Positions 40,001 through 48,565 of a stretch of 48,565 bases of DNA are shown one piece after another. The position numbers were made by a program, and so were the translations under genes. Source of the DNA: an uncultured Planctomycetota bacterium (GTDB lineage Bacteria; Planctomycetota; UBA1135; GCA-002686595); NCBI GenBank assembly GCA_903892045.1, contig CAITGX010000159.1, forward strand, positions 1-48,565, written 5' to 3'. How positions within the stretch are numbered: the first letter of the stretch is position 1; the number at the start of each line of letters is the position of its first letter. The notes beneath the pieces were generated by a model that saw nothing but the letters and a program-made list of their open reading frames with translations, had not been told where the DNA came from and did no database searches.

Positions 40001-40835
40001 CGAGCAGGAAGTGGCCGAACTCAAGCGCGCGCTCGACGCCATCGGTCCGGTCAACACCGACGCCGTGGCCGAGCTCTCGGAGTCGCAGGCGCGCTTCGAC
40101 TTCCTCACGGGTCAGCGCAAGGACATCGAGGAATCCCGCAAGGTCCTCGCCGATGCGCTCGCGCACCTGAACCTCGAGAGCCAGCGGCTCTTCGAGCAGA
40201 CCTTCGAGGAAGTGCGCAAGCACTTCAACGACCTGTTCCGCCTGCTGTTCCAGGGCGGCAAGGCCGACCTCGCGATCGAGCAGGGCGTCGACCCGCTCGA
40301 GGCCGGCGTCGAGATCTCCGCGCGCCCGCCGGGCCGCGAGATGCTCCCGATCCGCATGCTCTCCGGCGGCCAGCGCACCATGACGGCGCTCGCGCTCCTG
40401 TTCGCGGTCTTCCGCGCCCGTCCGAGCCCGTTCTGCGTGCTCGACGAAGTCGACGCGGCGCTCGACGAGACCAATGTCGGTCGCTTCCTGAGCATGGTGT
40501 CGAGCTTCCGCGCCCAGTCGCAGTTCGTCGTCGTGACCCACAACAAGGGCACGATGGGGGCCTGCGACCGCCTGTACGGCATCACCATGGAGACCAAGGG
40601 CGTCTCGTCGTGGGTGTCCGTGCAGTTCCAGGACGTCGAGAAGTTCGTGCCGGAGATCACGAGCGGCGTGGCTCCGGACCCGACCGAGGCCGAGGAGCGC
40701 GGACCCGCGGTCGTGCCGCTCGCCGAGGAGGCGCTGCCGGAGTACGTGATCCATCCGGTGGCGGGCACGTCGGTCGCGGCCGAGCCGGAGCCCGCGCTCG
40801 AGCCGCTGCCCGAGACGATCGAGCCCGGAACCTAG
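37074..40835 (+). CDS. smc: Chromosome segregation ATPase SMC
   Basis: [50 protein letters not shown]...; coiled coils, hinge, C-terminal [44 protein letters not shown]. Confidence 0.97.
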   Translation: [1253 protein letters not shown]

Positions 40836-40939
40836 ACGATTCGCTCGCCCGAGGCGGGGGGCGGACCCTCGCCCGGGCGCGGTTCGGACCGGCGCCATGG
40901 ATTCGGCCGGCCACGTGCGCCGATAGGATGGCGATTCGC

Positions 40940-42604
40940 ATGGCCTCGCCGCGCCCGTTCCCGAGCCTCGCTGCGCTCGCCCTCGCCCTTGCGCCGGCTG
41001 CTCCCGCCGCTGTAGCGGTCCAGGAGCCTCGCTACCGCTCGTGCGAAGAGCTCGAGCGTGCCTTGGACGAAGCCGCCGTGCTCGAGGGCTCCCGGCTGCG
41101 CCGGCTCGAGCATGCAGGACTCGTCGCGGCGGGCGTGCGCGCCTTCGAGATCGCGACCCCCGGGCCGATCGAGGCTTCGCAGCGACCGACCCTGCTCGTG
41201 CTCGGAGGCTTCGACGGCATCTCGCTCGCCGGGTCCGAGGCCGCCGCGGCCTGCGCGCGCGCGCTCGGTGCGCCCGCAAGCCCGCTCGGGCCTGAGGTGA
41301 GCGTGGTGATCGTGCCCTGCGCCGCACGCGCCGCGCTCGTGCGCTATCTCGCGGACCAGCGTGGCGACGGCGGCGACGACACGCCGGTCGATCTCGACCG
41401 CGACGGCAGCGTCGACGAGGACGGCCCGGAGGACCTCGACGGCGACGGGCTGGTGCTCTCGATGCTGGTCGAGGATCCCGCCGGCGCGTGGGTGCTCTCC
41501 GACGACGACCGCTTCCTCGTGCCCGCGGGGCCGCTCGACGCGCCGCGGCTGTCGCTGCGTCCGGAGGGGCGCGACGACGACGGCGACGGGCGCTTCAACG
41601 AAGACGGGCCCGGCGGGGTGGCGCTCGAGCGCAGCTTCCCGCTCGAGCGACCGGCGGCGGACCCGAGCACGGGAGCGCTGCCGCTCTCGCAGCCGGCTGC
41701 GCGCGCGCTGGCGGATCTCGTGCTCGAGCGTCGTGTGTTCGCGGTGCTCTCGCTGCAGGGCTCGCACGGCCAGCTCGCCGGCCCCGGGGGCACGGCTTCG
41801 ATCGAGAGCTGGGCGGCACCCGACCGGGCGCTGTACGAGCTGTGCGTGCGCGAGTTCCGTGCGGCCACCTCGCGCGTGCAGGAGCAGCCGCTGTCGCGGC
41901 GCGCCGCGCGCCTGCGCGACGAGGGCGGCAGTGCGCAAGACTGGTTCGCGGTGGTCGGTGGCGCGCTCTCGCTCGAGCTCGCACCGTGGGGGCCGCGGGT
42001 GGCGCTCGCCGCGCGCGGTGCGGCCCTCGACGCGCGCTTCGTGCGCGAGACCGGCTCGGGGCCGCGGGCTCCGCTCGAGCGCGACCTGCGCTGGCGTCCG
42101 TACCTCGACGACGTCACGGGCGGCTCGGCGTTCGTGCCGTGGACCCCGCACCTGCTGGGCGGGACGCGCGTGCGGATCGGAGGCTGGAAGCCGTGGACCA
42201 TCGAGAATCCGCCGGCTGCGGACCTGCCGCGCGCGCTCGCGGGGATCGAGCGCTTCGCGCTCTCGCTCGCGGAAGGTGCGCCGAAGCTCGAGCTCGAGGT
42301 TCGGGCGGAGCGCGACGGGCGGATCGCGACGCTCCGCGCGCGCGTGCGCAACGTGGGGCGCCTGCCGACGTCGCTGGCGGCGCGTTCCGCCGTGCGCTCG
42401 ACGGGGGGCGTGACGCTCGAGCTCGCTCTCGAGGAGGGCCACGAGCTGCTCGCGGGCCGCGAGCTCGACACGCTGGGCACCCTGGCGGGCGGCGAGAGCT
42501 CCGTGGAGCGCGAGTGGATCGTGCTCGCACCCGAGGGCTCGGCGCTCGCGCTGCGCGCGACGGCCCCGTGGTGCAATCCCGTGCGCGTCGAGGTGCGACC
42601 GTGA
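40940..42604 (+). CDS. M14 carboxypeptidase-like protein with Ca-binding-like Asp repeats; metal site degenerate (start 40940 or 40928)
   Basis: MASPRPFPSLAALALALAPAAPAAVAVQEPRYRS signal; TLLVLGGFDGISLAGSEAAAACARAL in the HxxE position; VDLDRDGSVDEDGPEDLDGDGLVLSM; LERSFPLERPAADPSTGALPLSQPAARALADLVL resembles the M14 RNFP...SEPETRAL region. Confidence 0.6.
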   Translation: MASPRPFPSLAALALALAPAAPAAVAVQEPRYRSCEELERALDEAAVLEGSRLRRLEHAGLVAAGVRAFEIATPGPIEASQRPTLLVLGGFDGISLAGSEAAAACARALGAPASPLGPEVSVVIVPCAARAALVRYLADQRGDGGDDTPVDLDRDGSVDEDGPEDLDGDGLVLSMLVEDPAGAWVLSDDDRFLVPAGPLDAPRLSLRPEGRDDDGDGRFNEDGPGGVALERSFPLERPAADPSTGALPLSQPAARALADLVLERRVFAVLSLQGSHGQLAGPGGTASIESWAAPDRALYELCVREFRAATSRVQEQPLSRRAARLRDEGGSAQDWFAVVGGALSLELAPWGPRVALAARGAALDARFVRETGSGPRAPLERDLRWRPYLDDVTGGSAFVPWTPHLLGGTRVRIGGWKPWTIENPPAADLPRALAGIERFALSLAEGAPKLELEVRAERDGRIATLRARVRNVGRLPTSLAARSAVRSTGGVTLELALEEGHELLAGRELDTLGTLAGGESSVEREWIVLAPEGSALALRATAPWCNPVRVEVRP

Positions 42605-43869
42605 GCCTGCTGCTCGCCGCGCTCCTCGCGCTGGCGCAGGATCCCGCGCCGGCACCGCTGCCCGAGGAGGTGTCTGCGCCCGCGCCCGAGTCCGAAGGCT
42701 ACTGCACGCCCCGTCGGCTCGCGCTGCTGCTCGAGGAGCTCTCGACCAAGCATCCCGATCTCGTGCGGGTCGAGTCGCTCGGTCGCAGCGCGTCCGGGCT
42801 CGAGCTTCCGGTGGTCACCTTGGCGCGGCTCGAGGGCGATTCCCCGCGCTCCCGACCGGCTGTGCTGCTCGTGGCGGCCATCGGCCCCGAGGATCTCTTC
42901 GGCACGGAGCTCGCGCTCGCGCTGGTGCGCCAGATCGTGTCCGACGCGCGTCGCGAGGGAGCGGTGCGCGAGCTCCTTGGGCGGGTCGTCGTGCACATCG
43001 TGCCGTGCCTGAACCCCGACCTGCGCTCGCAGGCCATCGCGGCGCTCGACTCCGGCTCGCTGGCGCTGGCGCCGCGGCGAGTCGAGCTCGACTGCAACTT
43101 TCCCTCGGGCTGGGATCCCGTCGCGGAGGCGGGAGCGGGCCCCTATCCGCTGTCCGAACCCGAGTCGCGCGCACTGGCGGAGTTCCTGGTCGCGCGTCCC
43201 AACGTGTCGGCCTGTCTGCGACTGGTGCTGCCGGCGCCCGAGCAGGCCGTGGCGCACTCGTGGCCCGATGCGGACGTGCAGGTGCAGGGCGAGCTGTGTG
43301 GCGCGCTCGATGCCGGCGGGCTCGAGCGAATCGAGCGCGCGCCCGGCTCCTTCCTCAGGTTTGCCTACGGCGAGCGCGGCGCGTTCGTCGCCGCGCTGCA
43401 GTTTCCGTTCGAGCGCGGCAGCCCGCTCTCCTTGCCGCGCGTGTCGGAGATTCCGCGCCTCGCGCGCGGTGCGGTCGGTGGCGTCCTGCACGTCGCGCGT
43501 GCCTTGCCGCAAGTCGAGCTCACCGCTCCGGCGGTGGCCTCGCTGGCGCCTTCCCAGTGGAGCGTCGACCTCGAGCTCCACAATCGCGGCACCCTGCCGA
43601 GCGCGAGCGCCCGCGCGCGGGAGGTCGGGGTCGTCGGCGCGCCGGAGCTCGAGGTCATGGGCGCGCGGCTTGTGGCGGCGGCCGCGCTGTCCGCGGGCGA
43701 GGCGCGCTCGCTGCCGGTGCGCGGTGCACGCATCGCGCTGCCAGAACTCGGCGGCAGCGAGCGACTGGGGCTGCGCATCTTCCTGTCCGCGGACGCGGGC
43801 AGCGACGTGCGCATCGAGGTGCGTGCCCCGCGGGCCGGGAGCGCACGCGCCGACGCGCGGCTCGAGTAG
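42601..43869 (+). CDS. Second M14 carboxypeptidase-like protein, metal site degenerate
   Basis: GTG start overlapping the previous stop. GRSASGLELPVVTLARLEGDSPRSRPAVLLVAAIGPEDLFGTELALALV, VVVHIVPCLNPD, VELDCNFPSGWDP, GPYPLSEPESRALAEFLVARPN is an M14 scaffold. Confidence 0.7.
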   Translation: MSLLLAALLALAQDPAPAPLPEEVSAPAPESEGYCTPRRLALLLEELSTKHPDLVRVESLGRSASGLELPVVTLARLEGDSPRSRPAVLLVAAIGPEDLFGTELALALVRQIVSDARREGAVRELLGRVVVHIVPCLNPDLRSQAIAALDSGSLALAPRRVELDCNFPSGWDPVAEAGAGPYPLSEPESRALAEFLVARPNVSACLRLVLPAPEQAVAHSWPDADVQVQGELCGALDAGGLERIERAPGSFLRFAYGERGAFVAALQFPFERGSPLSLPRVSEIPRLARGAVGGVLHVARALPQVELTAPAVASLAPSQWSVDLELHNRGTLPSASARAREVGVVGAPELEVMGARLVAAAALSAGEARSLPVRGARIALPELGGSERLGLRIFLSADAGSDVRIEVRAPRAGSARADARLE

Positions 43870-43884
43870 GGCCCGAGAGGACGT

Positions 43885-44874
43885 TCAGCGTCGCGGCGCG
43901 AGGCGCTTCTCGAGCTCGGGCAGGGCTGCGAGAACGATGCGCGCGGTGATGGCGAGGCTCTGCTCGCTGCACTTGTCGAGCGTGTCCTCGTGCGTGTGCC
44001 ACCACGAATTTTCGGGGCCGTAGCTGAAGTCGATCAGGTCGAGCGCCGGGATGCCGACCTCGAGAAACGAGAGGTGATCGTCGGCGATCGCGTCGCGCGG
44101 ACCGTCGACGTGCGCAGCGAGTCCCTCGCGTCGCGCCGCGGCGAAGACGAGCTCGGACAGCCAGGCGGTCGAGTACGGGTCGCGGTGGAAGCGCAGGTCG
44201 CGGTCGCCGCACATGTCGAGCACGATGACCGCCTTGGTGCGCTCGCGCTCGTCGCGGACCTTGAGCTGCGCGGCGTGGTGTTTGCTCCCGTAGCGATTGT
44301 CGGGATCGATCCACTGCGGGCGCACGGCTTCCTCGCCGTCGACGAAGAGGAAGCGCAGCGCGATCGTGCGCGGGCCGGCGGCGGCGAGCCCGCGGGCGAG
44401 CTCGAGCAGCGTCGCCGTGCTCGAGCCTGCGTCGTTGGCGCCGACGAACGGGAAGTCCATGCGCTTCGTGTCGAAGTGCGACACGAAGATCACGAGCGGA
44501 GCCTGCGCGTCGCCGCCCTTGGCGTCGAGGTCCGCGTAGATGTTGGCGAAGTCCACCTCACCACGCGGGGTCGGTGCGCGGAATGGCTCGCGACGCGGCT
44601 CGAGGCCGGCCTTCTTCAGCTCGTCCTCGAGCCAGGCGCGCGTGGCGTCGAGAGCGGCGCTGCCGGCCGGGCGCGGGCCGAAGCTCAGCTGCTTCTCGAG
44701 GTCGCGCCACGCCCGGGCGGAGTCGAAGGTCACCGCCGGTGCGCCCGCCTGCTCCGAAGGAGCCGAGCTGGGAGCGGGCGCCGGTGCAACCGCCGGGTCG
44801 GGGCACGACGCGAGGCACGCGGCGAGGAGCGGAGCGAGGAGGAACGGCGCGAGGCCGCTGCGGCGGGGCGACAT
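43885..44874 (-). CDS. M28-family metallopeptidase / glutaminyl-cyclase-like lipoprotein
   Basis: LAPLLAACLASCPDP lipobox-like; LVIFVSHFDTKRMDFPFVGANDAGSSTATLLELARGL...LRFLFVDGEEA...RDAIADDHLSFLEVGIPALDLIDFSYGPENSWWHTHEDTLDKCS. Confidence 0.9.
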   Translation of the reverse strand: MSPRRSGLAPFLLAPLLAACLASCPDPAVAPAPAPSSAPSEQAGAPAVTFDSARAWRDLEKQLSFGPRPAGSAALDATRAWLEDELKKAGLEPRREPFRAPTPRGEVDFANIYADLDAKGGDAQAPLVIFVSHFDTKRMDFPFVGANDAGSSTATLLELARGLAAAGPRTIALRFLFVDGEEAVRPQWIDPDNRYGSKHHAAQLKVRDERERTKAVIVLDMCGDRDLRFHRDPYSTAWLSELVFAAARREGLAAHVDGPRDAIADDHLSFLEVGIPALDLIDFSYGPENSWWHTHEDTLDKCSEQSLAITARIVLAALPELEKRLAPRR

Positions 44875-45029
44875 GGGGCAGGCAGGGTAGCCCGCCTCGC
44901 CCCCGCGCTCCAAGGGGCTCGATGCGGAACGCATTTCCGGGCCCGCGACGCAAGACGGCGCGCTCCGGCGCCCGAAGAGACGTCCCGAAAGTCCCGCCGC
45001 GCCGACCCCGCGCGCGGGCCCACTGACCC

Positions 45030-47072
45030 ATGCACGAGCCCCGACCGTCCCTGATGGACTTGGCCCTGCGCGCGCAGGACGCCGAGCAGCGCCGCAAGCT
45101 CAGCTACGAAGGCAGCTTCGCGGACTACCTCGCCCTGCTCGAGCAGCGACCCGCGCTCGCGCGCAATGCGTTCCAGCGCATGGTCGACATGCTGGAGCAC
45201 TTTGGCTGCGAGCCGTCGCGCGAGCGCGGCGCGCGCCGGCGCTGGAAGCTGTTCGACGACCCGCTCGGTGGCGGGCGCGATGCCGTGTACGGGCTCGACG
45301 CGCGTCTCGAGGAGCTGGTGGCGACCCTGCGCGCCGCGGCGCGTGGGCTCGGTCCGGAGCGCCGCGTGATCCTCCTGCACGGTCCGGTGGGCTCCGCCAA
45401 GAGCACCATCGTGCGCCTGCTCAAGCGTGGCCTCGAGCACCACTCGCGCACGGACGACGGCGCGCTCTACACGTTTGACTGGGAGATCGACGGGGCCCGC
45501 ATCCCTTCGGCGATGCGTCAGGAGCCGCTGCTGCTCCTGCCGCGCGAGGCGCGTGCGGAGGTCGAGCGTCGCCTCAATCGCGACCTCGGCCGCGAATGGA
45601 CCCTGCGCATCGAGGGTGAGCTCGATCCAGTCTCGCGCTACTGGATGGGAGAGCTGATGCGCCGTCACTGTGGCGACTGGTCGCGCGTGATCGAGCACGT
45701 GCGCGTACGGCGCGTGGTGCTCTCGGAGGAAGAGCGCCTTGGCATCGGCACGTTCCAGCCGAAGGACGAAAAGAACCAAGACTCGACCGAGCTCACGGGC
45801 GACGTCAACTATCGCCAGCTCGCGGAGTACGGCAGCGACTCCGATCCGCGCGCCTTCAGCTTCGACGGCGAGTTCAACGTCGCGAATCGCGGGCTGCTCG
45901 AGTTCATCGAGGTGCTCAAGCTCGACGTGGCCTTCCTGTACGACCTGCTCGGCGCCTCGCAGGAGCACGCGATCAAGCCGCGCAAGTTCGCGCAGACCTC
46001 GATCGACGAGGTGATCCTCGGTCACACCAACGAGCCCGAGTACCGCAAGCTCGCGTCCAACGAGTTGATGGAGGCGTTCCGCGATCGCACGATCAAGATC
46101 GACGTTCCGTACAACCTCTCGGTCAAGGACGAGGCGCGCATCTACGAGCGCACGTTCCACGCCTCGCGCCTCAACGGACGCACGCTCGCGCCGCACGCGC
46201 TCGAGATGGCGGCACTGTGGGCCGTGCTCACGCGGCTCGAGGAGCCGCGACAGGGCGGCCTGAGCCTCGTCCGCAAGGCGCGGCTGTACGACGGCGAGAG
46301 CGTACCCGGTCACGGTCCCGAGATGGTCGCGGAGCTGCGTCGACAGGCCCCGCGCGAGGGACTCGGCGGCGTCTCGCCGCGCTACGTGCAGGATCGCATC
46401 GCGGCTGCGCTCGTCGGGGAGCGCACGACCGTGACGGCGCTCGACATTCTCGCCAGCCTCGAGAGCGGACTGTCGCACTCGAGCCTCGTCTCGAACGAGG
46501 AAACGCGTCGTCGCTACGCGCAGCTCGTCGGGCTCGTCCGCGAGGAGCACGAGCAGCTCGCGCGCGACGAAGTGCAGGCGGCGCTCGCGGCGGACGGCGA
46601 GGCGCTCGACCGGCTGTGCGCCAAGTACGTCGAGAACGTCCGGGCTCATGCCACGCGCGAGAAGGTGCCCGATGCGTTCGGACGGCCACTGGCCCCCGAC
46701 GAGCGCCTGATGCGCTCGATCGAGGAGAAGCTCGAGATCGCCGAGGCGCGGCGCGATGACTTCCGCATCGAGCTGCTCAACTTCGTCTCGCAGCTGCAGC
46801 GCGACGGTCGCACCTTCGAGTGGCGCTCGAACCGCAGGCTGCTGCGCGCGCTGGAGCAGAAGTCCTTCGAGGACGCGCGCGACTCGATCCAGCTCGTCAC
46901 CGGCGGTGCGGACGTGGTCGATCCCGAGGCGCGCGAGAAGCTCGCGCGGCTCCGGACGCGCCTGATGCGGCAGTTCGGCTACGACGAGCTCGCCGCGGAC
47001 GAGCTGCTCGCCTTGGTCTCGAGCCTGCTCGCGCGCATCGCGCCGCGAGCCCGCGGGCTGGAGGCCGCCTAG
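45030..47072 (+). CDS. prkA: PrkA/YeaG-family serine protein kinase
   Basis: [27 protein letters not shown]...GALYTFDW...[106 protein letters not shown]. Confidence 0.96.
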   Translation: MHEPRPSLMDLALRAQDAEQRRKLSYEGSFADYLALLEQRPALARNAFQRMVDMLEHFGCEPSRERGARRRWKLFDDPLGGGRDAVYGLDARLEELVATLRAAARGLGPERRVILLHGPVGSAKSTIVRLLKRGLEHHSRTDDGALYTFDWEIDGARIPSAMRQEPLLLLPREARAEVERRLNRDLGREWTLRIEGELDPVSRYWMGELMRRHCGDWSRVIEHVRVRRVVLSEEERLGIGTFQPKDEKNQDSTELTGDVNYRQLAEYGSDSDPRAFSFDGEFNVANRGLLEFIEVLKLDVAFLYDLLGASQEHAIKPRKFAQTSIDEVILGHTNEPEYRKLASNELMEAFRDRTIKIDVPYNLSVKDEARIYERTFHASRLNGRTLAPHALEMAALWAVLTRLEEPRQGGLSLVRKARLYDGESVPGHGPEMVAELRRQAPREGLGGVSPRYVQDRIAAALVGERTTVTALDILASLESGLSHSSLVSNEETRRRYAQLVGLVREEHEQLARDEVQAALAADGEALDRLCAKYVENVRAHATREKVPDAFGRPLAPDERLMRSIEEKLEIAEARRDDFRIELLNFVSQLQRDGRTFEWRSNRRLLRALEQKSFEDARDSIQLVTGGADVVDPEAREKLARLRTRLMRQFGYDELAADELLALVSSLLARIAPRARGLEAA

Positions 47073-47075
47073 GCC

Positions 47076-48182
47076 ATGGATCGCATCGAGGCCGACCGCG
47101 CGCGCTTCCGCGAGATCGTTCGCGGGCGCATCCGCACCGACCTCGGGCGCTACCTATCGACGACGGAACTGCTGGCGCGCGTCGGCGAGCAGGCCGTCAG
47201 CGTGCCGATCCCGCAGGTGGAGCTGCCGCGCTTCGAGTTCGCTCCGTCGGGAGAGGAAGGCCCGGGCCAGGGCGGTGGAGCCCGCAACGAGAGCTCGTCG
47301 CCCCGCGGGGATGGCAAGGCCGGCGAAGGTGCCGCGGGCGACGTGCTCGGGCAGCACGCGCTCGAGGTCGAAGTCGAGCTCGACGAACTGGCGGATATGC
47401 TCGGCCGGGAGCTCGGCTTGCCGCACATCCAGCCGCGCGGGCGTCGTGAGCTCGAGAGCGAGGGTGCGCGTTACTCGGGCCTGCGCTCGCGCGGTCCGGA
47501 TTCGCTGCGCCATGCGCGCCGAACGTTCTCGGCGGCACTGCGACGGACCATCGCCTCGGGAGCATGGGACCCTGCGCAGCCGCGCGTCGTGCCCGAGAGA
47601 GACGACCTGCGCTTCCGTGCTCCTCGTCCGGCCCTGCGCCCCCAGAGCTCGGCGGTCGTGTTCCACATGATGGATGTGTCCGGCTCGATGGGGCGGGAGC
47701 AGAAGGAGATCGTGCGTCTCGAGGCGTTCTGGATCGACACGTGGCTGCGCAGCCAGTACCGGAACCTCGAGGTCGTGTACATCGTCCACGACGCTGCGGC
47801 GAAGCTCGTCGATCACGACACCTTCTTCCACCTGCGCGAGTCCGGTGGGACGCGCATCAGCTCGGCCTACGAGCTGTGCCTGCAAGTGATGCGGGAGCGC
47901 TATCCTCAGGAGCAGTGGAACGTGTATCCGTTTCACTACTCCGATGGCGACAACTGGTCGGCGCGTGACACCGAGCGCTGTGTCGAGCTGCTGGGCACGG
48001 AGCTGCTTCCGCGCGTCAACCAGTTCTGTTACGGGCAGGTGCGCAGCGCATACGGCTCGGGGCAGTTCAAGAAGGACCTCGATCTCGCGTTCGGCGCGGA
48101 TCCGCGGCTCGTGACGACGAACGTCGCCGAGCGCGGCGAGGTGATGTCCGCGATACGGGCCTTCCTCGGGAGTGGCCGCTGA
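47076..48182 (+). CDS. yhbH: YhbH/YeaH family (DUF444) protein with VWA-like region
   Basis: VVFHMMDVSGSMGREQKEIVRLEAFWIDTWLRSQYRNLEVVYIVHDAAAKLVDHDTFFHLRESGGTRISSAYELCLQVM; directly between prkA and spoVR. Confidence 0.94.
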   Translation: MDRIEADRARFREIVRGRIRTDLGRYLSTTELLARVGEQAVSVPIPQVELPRFEFAPSGEEGPGQGGGARNESSSPRGDGKAGEGAAGDVLGQHALEVEVELDELADMLGRELGLPHIQPRGRRELESEGARYSGLRSRGPDSLRHARRTFSAALRRTIASGAWDPAQPRVVPERDDLRFRAPRPALRPQSSAVVFHMMDVSGSMGREQKEIVRLEAFWIDTWLRSQYRNLEVVYIVHDAAAKLVDHDTFFHLRESGGTRISSAYELCLQVMRERYPQEQWNVYPFHYSDGDNWSARDTERCVELLGTELLPRVNQFCYGQVRSAYGSGQFKKDLDLAFGADPRLVTTNVAERGEVMSAIRAFLGSGR

Positions 48183-48565
48183 TGGGCGCGAAGCCGCAGC
48201 TCGCGCAGGCGCTTCCTCCGCACCTCTCGGGGTGGGCACGGCACATCGAGGAGGTGGCGCGTGGCCACGGTCTCGATTTCTATCCGCTCGAGTTCCACCT
48301 CGTCGACGCGTGCGACGTGAATGCACTCGCCGCGCTCGGTGGCTTTCCGGTGCGCTATCCGTCGTGGCGCTTTGGCATGGAGTACGAGCGCATCGAGAAG
48401 GCGCACGGCTGGGGCCTGAGCCGCATCTACGAGCTGGTGATCAACACCGATCCCGTGATCGCGTGGCTCGTGCGCTCCAACGCGGAGAGCGAGCAGAAGC
48501 TCGTCATGGCGCACGTCTGCGGACACGCCGACTTCTTCCGCCACAACACGTGGTTCGCCGATACG
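48182..48565 (+). CDS. spoVR: SpoVR/YcgB family protein (truncated at right edge)
   Basis: LSGWARHIEEVARGHGLDFYPLEFHLVDACDVNALAALGGFPVRYPSWRFGMEYERIEKAHGWGLSRIYELVINTDPVIAWLVRSNAESEQKLVMAHVCGHADFFRHNTWF. Confidence 0.96.
   Translation, partial: MGAKPQLAQALPPHLSGWARHIEEVARGHGLDFYPLEFHLVDACDVNALAALGGFPVRYPSWRFGMEYERIEKAHGWGLSRIYELVINTDPVIAWLVRSNAESEQKLVMAHVCGHADFFRHNTWFADT

Noticed and set aside
36783-41327. 1,514-aa minus-strand ORF opposite smc
   Set aside because: Antisense to a clear SMC; low-complexity Ala/Leu/Arg composition; no domain motifs.
36554-42604. 2,016-aa plus-strand ORF
   Set aside because: Only the C-terminal part from about 40928/40940 is the M14-like gene; the upstream portion is an out-of-frame readthrough of the NrdD-like gene and smc.

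Overview
This 48.6-kb window is very GC-rich and densely coding. It looks like a chromosomal segment of a Planctomycetota-like bacterium (lineage is inference only). Most of it is housekeeping: gatCA, a ComF-like gene, larC, panD, an aminotransferase, tgt/spoIID-like/ruvB, a late menaquinone-type operon (menG/ubiE, CPBP protease, ubiX, ubiA-like), holA, mutL, miaA, hisS, nadD, a WecA-like gene, yidC, mnmE, nrdR, smc, and a prkA/yhbH/spoVR cluster cut by the right edge. I found no tRNA, rRNA, CRISPR array, transposase or phage module. The less ordinary content is: (1) two tandem ~1,050-aa lipoprotein paralogues of unknown function (11881-18557) with an 80-nt exact shared block; (2) an nrdR gene preceded by a single NrdR-box-like sequence and followed by an NrdD-like protein with two ATP-cone-like regions and no visible glycyl-radical or zinc C-terminus (34473-37071); (3) a recurrent (G)CTAnnnT element 7-10 nt upstream of ATG at about nine genes, suggesting leaderless transcription; (4) a tandem pair of M14-like proteins with apparently lost metal ligands; (5) an MnmE with a degenerate G4 motif; (6) a 50-aa four-cysteine microprotein downstream of a perfect hairpin. 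All calls come from reading the sequence and supplied translations; no searches were run.
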